Positions 31,863 through 40,642 of a stretch of DNA of 49,086 nt are shown here, piece by piece; position 1 is the first letter of the stretch; each line of letters opens with the position of its first letter. Source of the DNA: CAMAVH01 sp035714115 (GTDB lineage Bacteria; Pseudomonadota; Alphaproteobacteria; SMXQ01); assembly GCA_035714115.1 (NCBI GenBank), contig DASTMO010000043.1, positions 1-49,086 of the forward strand, read 5' to 3'. The notes beneath the pieces were generated by a model. It had not been told where the DNA came from. It searched no databases and saw only the letters and a list, made by a program, of their open reading frames with translations. The position numbers and the translations under genes were made by a program.

Positions 31863-34202
31863 TTAGGCCGCTTTGCCGGACTTCTTGGCGTCCTGGATGG
31901 CGCGCCAGACTTTCTCGGGGGTCACCGGCATGTCGATGTGGCGGATGCCGTAGTCCTTCAGCGCGTCGAGCACCGCATGGACCAGGGCCGGCGGCGCGCC
32001 GCAGGCGCCGGCTTCGCCCGCGCCCTTCACGCCGAGATCGTTGGTCGGCGAGGGGACGCTGTTGAAGTAGATGCCGATCATCGGGAAATGCTCGGCGCGC
32101 GGCATGCCGTAGTCCATGAAGGACGCGGTCATGAACTGCGCGGTGTCGGCGTCGTAGAGGGTGTTCTCGGTCATCGCCTGGCCGATGCCCTGGGCGATGC
32201 CGCCGAGCACCTGGCCGTCGACGATCAGCGGATTGAGCACAGTGCCGCAATCGTCGACCGCGGTGAACTTCACGATCTTGATCGAGCCGGTGTCGGGATC
32301 GATCTCGGTTTCGATGAGGTGGCAACCGTTGGGGTAGTTATTGCCTTCGCCTTCGCGCTCGTAATAGTAGCTCTCGTCGAGCGGACCTTCTAGGCCTTCG
32401 GGCAGCTTGCCGGCGTCGTAAGCCGCGCGCGCGACTTCAGCCAACGTCACGCTGCTGTTGGCGCCGTAAAACACGCTGTCCTTGAAGGTGACTTTCGCCG
32501 CATCCGTCTGCATCAGATGGCCGGCGATCTTCTTGCCCTTCTCGACGATGTTGGCCGCGCCGCGCTTGATCGCGACGCCGCCCATCATGGACGAACGCGA
32601 GCCGAATGTGCCGACGGAGCCCTTGGGCGAGATGTCGGTGTCGCCTTGGATCAATTTGACCTTGGCCGGATCGACGCCGAGGAATTCGTGCAGCAGCTGC
32701 GAATAGACGGTGTCGTGGCCCTGGCCATGCGAATAGGTGCCGGCGAACAGGCTGATGGTGCCGTCCTGCTCGAAGCGGATGCGCATTTCCTCGAAGGGGC
32801 GGCCGCCGGCGCCTTCGACGTAATAGCCGATGCCGATGCCGAGCAGCTTGCCGCGCTTCTTGGCTTCGGCGCGGCGCGCTTCGAAGCCTTTGTAGTCGCC
32901 CTTTTCGAGCGTCAGATCGAGCGTGCCGGGGAAGTCGCCGCTGTCTATCAGGCAGCCCATCTGCGTCTTGTAGGGAAATTCTTTGATGAAGTTGCGCTTG
33001 CGCATCTCGACGACGTCGACGCCGAAGGCCTGCGCGCCGAGTTCGATCAAGCGCTCCATGATGAAGTTCACTTCGGGGCGGCCAGCGCCGCGATAGGTGT
33101 CGGTCGGCACGGTGTTGGAGAAGGAGCTCTTCACCGAGAAGTAAAGCACCGGCACATCATAGGCGGTGCCCATGATCTTGCCGCCGCCCATCATGGCGAG
33201 GATCGCGCCGTTCTCGGAGAGGTAGGCGCCGACATTGACGATGGTCTCGTTGCGCACCGCGAGGATCTTGCCGTCCTTGTCGAAGGCGGCTGAAGCTTTC
33301 GTCACCTGGTCGCGGCCATGGGCGTCGGCGACGAAGGTTTCCGTGCGGTCGCCGCGCCACTTGAGCGGACGCGTCTGCTTGCGCGCAGCCCAGACCATGC
33401 ACACCAGCTCCGGGTAGCACTTGCTGCGCACACCGAAGCCGCCGCCGGTATCGACCGCGACGTGGCGCAGGTCTTTCAGCGGCGTGTTGAGAATTTCCTT
33501 TGAGATCATATTGACGACGCGGCGGCCGCCTTGCGTCGGGGCGTAAAGCGTCGTCTTGCCAGTGGCGGCGTCATGTTCGGCGACGGCGCAGCGCGGCTCC
33601 ATCGGGTTTGCGACCAAGCGATTGTTGATCAGGTCGAGCGAGACGGTCTTGTGCGCGGTCTTGAAAATCTCTTCCGAGATTTTCGATTCCTGGGTTTCCC
33701 AATGCAGCGCGATATTGCTGCCGAGCTCTTCCCAGACCAGCGGCGCGTCGGCGTCGGTCAGGCGCGCGGTGTCGGCAATGGCCGGCAGCTCCTCCATCTC
33801 CATCTGAATCAGCTCGGACGCGTCCTTCGCCTGGTTGAGCGTCTCGGCGATGACCATGGCGATCGGCTCCCCGACATAGCGCACGCGCTCATGGGCCATG
33901 GCGTGGCGCGGCGGCTTGAACAGCTCGACGCCCTTCAGCGACTTGGCCTTGGCCTCGCAGGGGATCGGCTTGACGCCGTCGGCGATCAGGTCGGCCGAGG
34001 TATAGATGGCGATGACGCCCGGCGCGGCGAGGGCGTCGGCGGTGTCGATCGAGACGATCTTGGCGTGGGCATAGGTCGAGCGCAGGAAATAGACGTAGGC
34101 CTGGCCTTCAAGGTTCACGTCATCGGTGTAGCGGCCCTGGCCGGTGAGCAGCCGCTGATCTTCCTTGCGGCGGATAGGCTGGCCGATTCCGTACTGTCCC
34201 AT
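31863..34202 (-). CDS. Molybdopterin-binding large subunit, form II CoxL-like
   Basis: A 779-residue large subunit of the xanthine oxidase/CODH family. GGGFG is at 253-257, the active-site loop reads TYRGAGRPE (369-377), and the catalytic Glu730 is in VKGAGEAGACG. Form I CODH has AYxCSFR with the S-selanyl-Cys that binds copper; the Arg-Gly-Ala-Gly-Arg loop here is the form II signature, with no cysteine. The enzyme therefore probably hydroxylates an aldehyde, purine or aromatic substrate rather than CO. It is the first gene of the operon. No signal peptide; cytoplasmic. Confidence 0.9.
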   Translation of the reverse strand: MGQYGIGQPIRRKEDQRLLTGQGRYTDDVNLEGQAYVYFLRSTYAHAKIVSIDTADALAAPGVIAIYTSADLIADGVKPIPCEAKAKSLKGVELFKPPRHAMAHERVRYVGEPIAMVIAETLNQAKDASELIQMEMEELPAIADTARLTDADAPLVWEELGSNIALHWETQESKISEEIFKTAHKTVSLDLINNRLVANPMEPRCAVAEHDAATGKTTLYAPTQGGRRVVNMISKEILNTPLKDLRHVAVDTGGGFGVRSKCYPELVCMVWAARKQTRPLKWRGDRTETFVADAHGRDQVTKASAAFDKDGKILAVRNETIVNVGAYLSENGAILAMMGGGKIMGTAYDVPVLYFSVKSSFSNTVPTDTYRGAGRPEVNFIMERLIELGAQAFGVDVVEMRKRNFIKEFPYKTQMGCLIDSGDFPGTLDLTLEKGDYKGFEARRAEAKKRGKLLGIGIGYYVEGAGGRPFEEMRIRFEQDGTISLFAGTYSHGQGHDTVYSQLLHEFLGVDPAKVKLIQGDTDISPKGSVGTFGSRSSMMGGVAIKRGAANIVEKGKKIAGHLMQTDAAKVTFKDSVFYGANSSVTLAEVARAAYDAGKLPEGLEGPLDESYYYEREGEGNNYPNGCHLIETEIDPDTGSIKIVKFTAVDDCGTVLNPLIVDGQVLGGIAQGIGQAMTENTLYDADTAQFMTASFMDYGMPRAEHFPMIGIYFNSVPSPTNDLGVKGAGEAGACGAPPALVHAVLDALKDYGIRHIDMPVTPEKVWRAIQDAKKSGKAA

Positions 34203-34384
34203 GACGCTTCGTGACCCCTATAGGCAAGACCTCCGCATGCCGCGAAACCGCAGCCCGGAGCCATTCTCATTGGAAATGGGGATGGGCGGTGCTTCGCCCC
34301 CCTGCTTATTTCTTATTTTATAAGGGCCGGGCGGGGAGGGGTTAAGTTTTTTTCTGGCATGGATATATGCCAAAAGCGAAACGG
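34203..34384 (-). promoter_or_regulatory. AT-rich leader of the CoxL-like operon
   Basis: This 182-bp gap is the most AT-rich patch nearby. It holds a palindrome CTTAT-TTT-ATAAG (34312-34324), a GGGCG/CGCCC hairpin and a GGCAT-N6-ATGCC dyad (34356-34371). It separates the DUF1850 gene from the CoxL-like gene on the same strand, so it likely contains a promoter for the latter. No ModE-type box was found in it. Confidence 0.4.
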
Positions 34385-34768
34385 TCAGCCCCGAGACGGC
34401 TGGCAAATCCCGATAATGACCGGCCCGGTCCGCGGGGCGGAGGCGGGCAGGTAGTCGCTGACCGGTTTGCAGGCGCCATTTGTGCATAGGCGCCAGTCAG
34501 CGACGGCGCCGGAGCGTGCAAGGGTGACTTGGCGCTGGGGTGGCAAATGGGGATCGTAGTGCCACCAGCCGCCGGCTAACACGGCGTCAGACGGCGGGTC
34601 GTAGCCCGCCGCGGATCCTTTGATGCGCGTTTCGACCACCCGCAATCCGTCGCTCTCCACCTGCCAGTCCTCTTCGATCGCGCTCTTTTGTACGGAATGG
34701 ACCCAAGTCAGCGTGAACGCGTTGAGCGCGAGCGTCGCGCTGACCGCGCCGGCAGCGAGACAGATCAT
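34385..34768 (-). CDS. DUF1850 protein of a TAXI-TRAP system
   Basis: The 127-residue product has a hydrophobic N terminus (LAAGAVSATLALNAF) and the DUF1850 core FTLTWVHSVQKSAIEEDWQV followed by GLRVVETRIKGSAAGYDPP. DUF1850 proteins are regular third members of TAXI-type TRAP loci and probably act at the periplasmic face, but their function is unknown. It begins three bases after the TRAP permease stop. Confidence 0.85.
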   Translation of the reverse strand: MICLAAGAVSATLALNAFTLTWVHSVQKSAIEEDWQVESDGLRVVETRIKGSAAGYDPPSDAVLAGGWWHYDPHLPPQRQVTLARSGAVADWRLCTNGACKPVSDYLPASAPRTGPVIIGICQPSRG

Positions 34769-34771
34769 CCG

Positions 34772-36880
34772 CTAGGCCGTGGCCGCGCGTAACGGACGGG
34801 TGCGCCGCCAATGGTAGGCAAAAATCAGGGCGGCAAGCACAAAGCCGGCTTGGTCGGTAATCGGCAAGGCCACCACCAGCAGGAACGCGGCGGCCGCGGC
34901 GATCACGCGTTCCGGCCAACTCATCGGCGCCAGCAGGAAGCCGATAGAGGCCGCGCCCCAAAGGCCGATGGCGACGAGCGCTTTAAGCACGACATAGGCG
35001 ACCGCGCCGACATAGCCGATTTCTTCGGCCATCGGGCCGCCGTCTTGCAGCATCAAGGCCGGCGCATAGACCGCCATGAAGGGCACGACGAAACCGGCGA
35101 TGGCGATGCGCATGCAATTGAGGCCGATCTTCAACCCCGATTCCTTTGCGATTGACGAGGCGGCGAAGGCGGCGAGGGCTACCGGCGGCGTCAAATCGGC
35201 CATGATGCCAAAATAGAAGACGAACATATGGCTGACGATCAGCGGCACGCCGAGCTGCAACAAGGCCGGCGCGGCGAGCGACGCGGTGATTATGTAGTTG
35301 GGAATCGTCGGGATGCCCATGCCGAGCACGAGGCAGGCGAGCATCGTCAGCACCAGGCTCAGGAACAGGCTGCCTTCGCCCACCGAGACGATGACGCGCG
35401 CGAAATTCGAGGCAAGCCCGGTGAGCGTCATCGCGCCGATGATGATGCCGACGATGGCGCAGGCGATGCCGACGCCGATCGCGTTCTTCGCGCCATATGC
35501 CAGCGCATCGAGACAGCCGCGCAGGGTTTCGCGGCCGCCTTTATAGAAAGCGTTGATGGCAACCAGCAGCGCGATCAGGCCGAGCACGACGGCTATGCCG
35601 AATTGCAGAAACGCGCCGCATGCCAGGCCGATCAATACCCAGGCGCCGACGCGAAGGGCCAGCGCGCCGATCGGGGCGGTCGCCGCCGCGCCGAGGATGA
35701 GCACAGCCGTCAGTGCCAAGCCGACCGTGCCGGCGAACAGCGGCGTGTAACCGGTGAACAAAAGATAGATGAGTGCCAGCAACGGCAAGATGAGATGCCA
35801 ATTGGCGCGCAGGGATTTCAGGGCGCTCGGGCATTGCTCCTTCGGAAGCCCCTCGAGCTTCAGTCGACCAGCCTCAAGATGGACCATCCAGAAAGCGGTG
35901 ACGAAATAAAGGATGGCAGGAACGATCGCGGCCTGAACGATGTCGACGTAATCGACGGCGAGGTTCTCCGCCATGATGAAGGCGACGGCACCCATGACGG
36001 GGGGCATGATCTGGCCGCCCATGCTCGCGGTCGCCTCGACCGCGCCGGCGAAAGCCGGCTTGAAGCCGAACTTTTTCATCAGCGGAATGGTGAACTGGCC
36101 GGTGGTCACCACGTTGGCCACGCCCGATCCGTTGATCGTTCCCATCAGCGCCGAGGCGACAACGGCGACTTTGCCGGGGCCGCCGCGCTTATGGCCGACG
36201 GTGCCCATGGCGACATCGGTGAACAGCTGAATCATGCCGGCGCGTTCGAGGAAGCTGCCGAAGAGGATGAAGAGGAAGATGTAGCTCGAAGACACATAGG
36301 TCGGCACGCCGTAGATGCCTTCCGTGCCGCCGAACAGATGATCGATGACCTGAGCGAAATCGAAGCCGCGATGATCCAGCGGGTAGGGCAAGTGCTGGCC
36401 GAACAGCGCGTAAGTCAGGAAAATGGCGCAAATGAGCGGCAAAGCCAGCCCCATGACGCGATAGGCAGCAAAGAACAGCAAAGCGATGACGGCGATGCCG
36501 ACAACGATGTCCGCCGTCGAAGGGTTGCCGGATCGCACGATCAGGTCGTTGTAGAAAATCCAGTGATAGAGCGACAGGCCGAAGCCTGCGATCGCGAGCA
36601 GGACAGCGAGCAACTTGCCGCCCGGCGTCTTCGCCATCTGAAAGGCGAAGCAGAAGGTCATGAGGCAGAGAAATCCCACATGGACCGAGCGGACGACGAT
36701 GCTCGGCAGGGGGCTGAAGGCGGCGGTGTAAAGCTGGAAAACCGAGAAGATGACCGCAATGGAGAAGATGACGCGACCGGCGCGGCCGCCGCCGAAGCCA
36801 GCGACCGCGTCGATAGCGCTTTCATGCACGACCTTGCCCTCGGCGGGGGCGGCGGTTCCGTCCGTCGTCTGATCCCGCAT
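34772..36880 (-). CDS. Fused TRAP transporter permease (DctQM type)
   Basis: A 702-residue protein with about 17 or more hydrophobic segments: a small DctQ-like N-terminal part (to about 200) and a DctM-like large part with GSFLERAGMIQLFTDVAMG, SGVANVVTTGQFTIPLMKKF and GMGIPTIPNYIITASLAAPA. Fusions of this kind serve TAXI binding proteins and take up organic acids with the sodium or proton gradient. It follows the TAXI gene by 13 bases. Substrate not known. Confidence 0.9.
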   Translation of the reverse strand: MRDQTTDGTAAPAEGKVVHESAIDAVAGFGGGRAGRVIFSIAVIFSVFQLYTAAFSPLPSIVVRSVHVGFLCLMTFCFAFQMAKTPGGKLLAVLLAIAGFGLSLYHWIFYNDLIVRSGNPSTADIVVGIAVIALLFFAAYRVMGLALPLICAIFLTYALFGQHLPYPLDHRGFDFAQVIDHLFGGTEGIYGVPTYVSSSYIFLFILFGSFLERAGMIQLFTDVAMGTVGHKRGGPGKVAVVASALMGTINGSGVANVVTTGQFTIPLMKKFGFKPAFAGAVEATASMGGQIMPPVMGAVAFIMAENLAVDYVDIVQAAIVPAILYFVTAFWMVHLEAGRLKLEGLPKEQCPSALKSLRANWHLILPLLALIYLLFTGYTPLFAGTVGLALTAVLILGAAATAPIGALALRVGAWVLIGLACGAFLQFGIAVVLGLIALLVAINAFYKGGRETLRGCLDALAYGAKNAIGVGIACAIVGIIIGAMTLTGLASNFARVIVSVGEGSLFLSLVLTMLACLVLGMGIPTIPNYIITASLAAPALLQLGVPLIVSHMFVFYFGIMADLTPPVALAAFAASSIAKESGLKIGLNCMRIAIAGFVVPFMAVYAPALMLQDGGPMAEEIGYVGAVAYVVLKALVAIGLWGAASIGFLLAPMSWPERVIAAAAAFLLVVALPITDQAGFVLAALIFAYHWRRTRPLRAATA

Positions 36881-36893
36881 GGGGCGGCGCTCC

Positions 36894-37859
36894 TTACTTC
36901 AGCAGGCCTTTTTCTTTGTAGAAACGTTCGGCGCCCGGATGAAGCGGCACCGGCATGCCGGTGAGCGCGTCGGCGAGCTTGATGTCTTTGGCGGCCGCAT
37001 GGGACGCGACCATGGTGTCGAGATTGTCGAACATGGTCTTGGTCATCTGATAGACGAGATCGTCGGACACGCCCTCGTGAGTGACGAGGAAGTTGACCAC
37101 GGCGGCCGTCTCGACCGGGCCAGTCTGGCCCTTATAGGTGTTGGCAGGGATCGTCACCGGCACATAGGGCGCGCCGATCTTCTTCACCGTGTCGGCAGGA
37201 ATGGCGACGACGGTGATGTCGTTGGTGCTGGCAAGATCGCGGATCGAGGCGACGCCAAGGCCGGCCGATTGCAGCGTGCTGTCGAGCTGGCGGTTTTTCA
37301 TCAGATCGACCGATTCGGCGAAGGGCAGATATTCGACCTTGCCGAGGCTCTTGTAGTCCATGCCGGCGGCTTGGAGAATGGCCCGCGTATTCAGCTCGGT
37401 GCCGGACTTGGCCGCGCCCACCGACAGGCTCTTCCCCTTAAGATCAGCCAAAGTTTTAACACCGGATGAGGCGGTGGCAACGAGCTGGATGTAGTTAGGG
37501 TAAATGGCGGCGATGCCGCGCAGCTTTTTCAGCGGCTTGTCGAAGCCGGCGTCGCTGTTGCCTTCCCACGCGAAGACCAGAGAGTCGCCGAGGGTGAAGG
37601 CGATTTCGCCTTTGCCCGCTTCCAACAGCACGAGATTTTCCACCGACGCTTTGGTGGCTTGCACCGAGGGCCGCGCTTTCGGAATCTTATCGGCGTAAAT
37701 TTTGCTGAGCGCGACTCCCAGCGGGTAGTAGACGCCGGCGGTGCCGCCGGTCAGCACGTTGACGAACTGCGCGTGAGCGGGAGTGGCGGCGGCGCCTGCA
37801 ATCGTCATCACGCAGGCGGCAGAAAGGCCGCGCACGGCGGCGGTCAGGGAAAGTCGCAT
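36894..37859 (-). CDS. TAXI-family TRAP transporter binding protein
   Basis: The 321-residue product has a Sec signal (cleavage near AHA-QFVN, residue 30) and the TAXI opening FVNVLTGGTAGVYYPLGVAL, then SVQATKASVENLVLLEAGKG and LKGKSLSVGAAKSGTELNTR. It captures a small organic acid in the periplasm for the TRAP permease next to it. GAGGAGG lies five bases before the ATG. It is the first gene of the TAXI-TRAP-DUF1850 operon and is divergent from a Bug-type gene. Confidence 0.9.
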   Translation of the reverse strand: MRLSLTAAVRGLSAACVMTIAGAAATPAHAQFVNVLTGGTAGVYYPLGVALSKIYADKIPKARPSVQATKASVENLVLLEAGKGEIAFTLGDSLVFAWEGNSDAGFDKPLKKLRGIAAIYPNYIQLVATASSGVKTLADLKGKSLSVGAAKSGTELNTRAILQAAGMDYKSLGKVEYLPFAESVDLMKNRQLDSTLQSAGLGVASIRDLASTNDITVVAIPADTVKKIGAPYVPVTIPANTYKGQTGPVETAAVVNFLVTHEGVSDDLVYQMTKTMFDNLDTMVASHAAAKDIKLADALTGMPVPLHPGAERFYKEKGLLK

Positions 37860-38225
37860 ATTAGCCTCCTCAAGCGGCCCTTATCGGCGGGCCTTTGTTG
37901 CGCTCGACACTCTAAGCGCTTGTCTACAATGGCAGTCTAGGCGGTTCGTCGATTTCCGCCAAACGACAATTCGTCCGCGCGTGCCGGCAAATGAGGCTTC
38001 GCCATGCGCTTACGCCATCGAGCGGCGCTTGCCTATTTTGCGACAGTTTGCCTTTGGAAACGGCGGCGCGGTCGGCTATCCTTTTTAAATTAAGTAAGAA
38101 ACTTAACGAAATTGCCGATGCGAATGGCCGCCAGTAAACGGCCCGGCATTTGCAGGGTCGGGCTATCGCGGAGGCGCAGCCTCCATTCACGCGTATCTGA
38201 TGACCACACCAAGGGGACGTGACCA
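37860..38225. promoter_or_regulatory. Divergent control region, TAXI operon / Bug gene
   Basis: A 366-bp gap without a credible gene. It holds TTGTCTACAA (37920-37929), which fits the T-N-G-T-N-N-A-C-N-A half-symmetric pattern of some GntR-family operators, 61 bases upstream of the TAXI ATG, and a perfect dyad TTAAGT-AAGAA-ACTTAA (38090-38106) in an AT-rich patch 120 bases before the Bug gene. A GGGGA ribosome-binding site precedes the latter. No regulator gene is adjacent. Confidence 0.45.
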
Positions 38226-39245
38226 ATGAACAAACTCGGATTCATCGCTGCGGCGCTCGTTGCCTGTCTCGGCGCCACGACGGCCGAGGCTCAGGATTTC
38301 TTCAAGGGCAAGCGCCTGACCGTCATCGCCGGTTCGGGCGTCGGCGGCAGCTACGATCTCTATGCGCGCCTGCTGGCGGATAACATCGGCAAGTTCATTC
38401 CCGGCAATCCCAATGTCGTGGTGGAAAACCGCGTCGGCGCAGGCTCGCGCCTCGCCATGAACTATCTCTATCGCCAGGCGCCAAAGGACGGCACGGTGAT
38501 CGGCCTCGGCACCAACCTGCTGCCGTTCGACCAGTTCGTCTTCCCGGACGCGGCCCGGCAATACGACATCACCAAATTCAAGTATCTCGGCAATATGGCC
38601 TCGCTCAACGGCGTCATCGCCGTCTGGCACACCACCGGCGTGAAGACCTTCGAGGACATCAAGAAGAAGGAAGTGATCTTGGGCGCGAACAGCCGCGTCT
38701 CGGAGACCTACATCATTCCGGCCGTGCTCAATCAAACGGCCGGCACCAAGTTCAAGATCGTCCACGGCTTTCCCGGCAACGTCTCGGAGATCGATCTCGC
38801 CATCGAGCGCGGTGAGGTGTTCGCGCGCGGCGGCTCGTGGGCCAGCTTCCGCATCTCCCACCCCGACTGGGTAAAGGAGGGCAAGATCATCCCGATCGTG
38901 CAGAACGGTTCGAAGCGCGCGGCCGATCTGCCGGACGTGCCGCTGCTGATCGAGCTGGCGCAGACCGAGGAGCAAAAGTCGATCTTCAATCTGCTGATGA
39001 GCGGCTCGGTGTTCTCGCGCGCCTTCGCCGCGCCGCCGGAAGTGCCGGACGCCACCATGGCGATCTTGCGCAAGGGCTTCATGGACACGGTGACGAACAA
39101 GGAGTTCGTCGCTTATGCCGAAGGCAAGGGCTTTGAGATCACCCCTTCGACACATGAAGAGCTCGAGCGCGTCATCGCCGACGTGCAGCAGACGATCAAG
39201 CCGGAATTCCTCGACAAGATCCGTCCGATTCTGCAGCAAGAATAG
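38226..39245 (+). CDS. Bug/TctC-family solute-binding protein (orphan)
   Basis: The 339-residue product has a signal peptide (cleavage at AEA-QDFF, residue 22) and the Bug-family frame: FFKGKRLTVIAGSGVGGSYD, YARLLADNIGKFIPGNPNVV and VENRVGAGSRLAMNYLY. Bug proteins bind carboxylates for tripartite tricarboxylate transporters or for signalling. No TctA/TctB membrane genes are in the window. It is followed 100 bases later by glutaryl-CoA dehydrogenase, hinting at a dicarboxylate ligand; that link is inference. Confidence 0.85.
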   Translation: MNKLGFIAAALVACLGATTAEAQDFFKGKRLTVIAGSGVGGSYDLYARLLADNIGKFIPGNPNVVVENRVGAGSRLAMNYLYRQAPKDGTVIGLGTNLLPFDQFVFPDAARQYDITKFKYLGNMASLNGVIAVWHTTGVKTFEDIKKKEVILGANSRVSETYIIPAVLNQTAGTKFKIVHGFPGNVSEIDLAIERGEVFARGGSWASFRISHPDWVKEGKIIPIVQNGSKRAADLPDVPLLIELAQTEEQKSIFNLLMSGSVFSRAFAAPPEVPDATMAILRKGFMDTVTNKEFVAYAEGKGFEITPSTHEELERVIADVQQTIKPEFLDKIRPILQQE

Positions 39246-39271
39246 CCGTCCTGATATAGACTGAGTGTGTC

Positions 39272-39312
39272 GCCGCCCGGTTCCTTGGAGCGAAAACCAC
39301 GGGCCGGGCGGC
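39272..39312. repeat. 9-bp inverted repeat between the Bug and gcdH genes
   Basis: GCCGCCCGG (39272-39280) pairs with CCGGGCGGC (39304-39312) around a 23-base loop. Only a weak T-run follows. It may be a partial terminator letting the binding-protein message outnumber gcdH. Confidence 0.5.
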
Positions 39313-39346
39313 AAGCGTTTCCGTTAGCCTATCGAGGGTGCCTGAG

Positions 39347-40528
39347 ATGTCCGCGACCGCTCCGTTCCGTTGGGAAGATCCGCTGCTGTTCGACGATCAG
39401 CTGACCGAGGATGAGCGGATGCTGCGCGACGCGGCGCAGGCCTACTGCCAGGACAAGCTGATGCCGCGCATCCTGCAGGCCAACCGCGACGCCACCTTCG
39501 ACCGCGAGATCATGCGCGAGCTCGGCGAGCTCGGCCTGCTCGGCGCGACCATCGAGGGCTATGGCGCGGGGGCGGGTTATGTCGCTTACGGCCTGATCGC
39601 GCGCGAAGTGGAGCGCGTCGATTCGGCTTATCGCTCGGCGCTCAGCGTGCAGTCGTCCCTGGTGATGCACCCGATTTATAGCTACGGCTCGCAGGCGCTG
39701 AAGGACAAATACCTGCCCAAACTCGCGACCGGCGAATGGATCGGCTGCTTCGGCCTGACCGAGCCTGACGCCGGCTCCGATCCCGGCGGCATGAAGACGC
39801 GCGCCAAGAAAGCGGACGGCGGCTATGTGCTGAGCGGCTCAAAGACCTGGATCACCAACGCGCCGGTCGCCGACGTGTTCGTGGTGTGGGCCAAGGACGA
39901 CGAAGCCGTGATTCGCGGCTTCGTGCTGGAGAAGGGCTGGAAAGGCCTCACCGCGCCGGAGATTCACGGCAAGTTCAGCCTGCGCGCCTCGGCCACCGGC
40001 ATGATCATGCTGTCGGACGTTTTCGTGCCGGAAGAGAACATGTTCAAGACCGTCGCCGGCTTGAAAGGCCCGTTCGGCTGCCTCAACAGCGCGCGCTACG
40101 GCATCTCCTGGGGCGCGCTCGGCGCGGCGGAGTTCTGCTGGCATGCGGCGCGCAGCTACACGCTGGAGCGCAAGCAGTTCGGCCGGCCGCTCGCCGCCAA
40201 CCAGCTCATCCAGAAGAAGCTCGCCGACATGCAGACGGAAATCTCGATCAGCCTGCAGGCCTGCCTGCGGCTAGGCCGTTTGATGGACGAGGGCAGGGCG
40301 GCGCCGGAGGCGATCTCCATGCTCAAGCGCAACTCTTGCGGCAAGTCGCTCGACATCGCCCGCATGGCCCGCGACATGCACGGCGGCAACGGCATCGCCG
40401 ACGAGTATCACGTCATCCGCCATGTCATGAACCTCGAGGCGGTGAACACCTACGAGGGCACCCATGACGTTCATGCGCTGATCCTCGGCCGCGCCCAGAC
40501 CGGCATCCAGGCCTTCACCGGGGCATAA
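39347..40528 (+). CDS. gcdH: Glutaryl-CoA dehydrogenase
   Basis: A 393-residue acyl-CoA dehydrogenase. Family marks are CFGLTEPDAGSDPGGMKTRA, WITNAPVADVFVVWAK, RYGISWGALGAAEFC and RKQFGRPLAANQLIQKKLAD. The catalytic base is Glu370 in VNTYEGTHD and the Arg in the N-terminal SAYRSALSVQSSL segment fits the glutaryl-CoA pocket. It oxidises and decarboxylates glutaryl-CoA to crotonyl-CoA in lysine, tryptophan and benzoate breakdown. ATG 39347 has GAGGG eight bases upstream; GTG 39338 is an in-frame alternative. Confidence 0.92.
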   Translation: MSATAPFRWEDPLLFDDQLTEDERMLRDAAQAYCQDKLMPRILQANRDATFDREIMRELGELGLLGATIEGYGAGAGYVAYGLIAREVERVDSAYRSALSVQSSLVMHPIYSYGSQALKDKYLPKLATGEWIGCFGLTEPDAGSDPGGMKTRAKKADGGYVLSGSKTWITNAPVADVFVVWAKDDEAVIRGFVLEKGWKGLTAPEIHGKFSLRASATGMIMLSDVFVPEENMFKTVAGLKGPFGCLNSARYGISWGALGAAEFCWHAARSYTLERKQFGRPLAANQLIQKKLADMQTEISISLQACLRLGRLMDEGRAAPEAISMLKRNSCGKSLDIARMARDMHGGNGIADEYHVIRHVMNLEAVNTYEGTHDVHALILGRAQTGIQAFTGA

Positions 40529-40570
40529 ACCTAGTAATTTCAATGATCTAAAATTTATTGTGCAGCGCAC

Positions 40571-40598
40571 TTGTCGATATAGTAAGCAGGCTTATATT
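40571..40598 (+). promoter_or_regulatory. Sigma-70-like promoter of marR-emrAB
   Basis: TTGTCG (40571-40576), 16 bases, TATATT (40593-40598), 44 bases before the marR ATG. The -10 hexamer lies inside the dyad at 40583-40609, so a bound repressor would block it. Confidence 0.55.
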
Positions 40599-40609
40599 AT
40601 CTCTGCTTA
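40583..40609. promoter_or_regulatory. Operator-like dyad over the marR promoter
   Basis: TAAGCAG (40583-40589) and CTGCTTA (40603-40609) are perfect inverted arms around 13 AT-rich bases that contain the -10 element. Position and symmetry suit autorepression by the MarR protein encoded next. Confidence 0.6.
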
Positions 40610-40619
40610 AGAACTGACG

Positions 40620-40638
40620 GCCTCCGCGGGAGGCTTTT
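40620..40638 (+). promoter_or_regulatory. Leader hairpin covering the marR ribosome-binding site
   Basis: GCCTCC (40620-40625), loop GCG, GGAGGC (40629-40634), then TTTT. The GGAGG needed to start marR at 40643 is the right arm of the stem, so the structure can hide the site, and the T-run gives it terminator form. Confidence 0.5.
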
Positions 40639-40642
40639 CGAC

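Noticed and set aside
31863..34202. Calling the operon an authentic aerobic CO dehydrogenase
   Set aside because: The AYxCSFR loop is absent; TYRGAGR marks form II.
35228..36964. 578-residue plus-strand frame opposite the TRAP permease
   Set aside because: Asp/His/Glu/Arg-rich antisense of a polytopic membrane protein.
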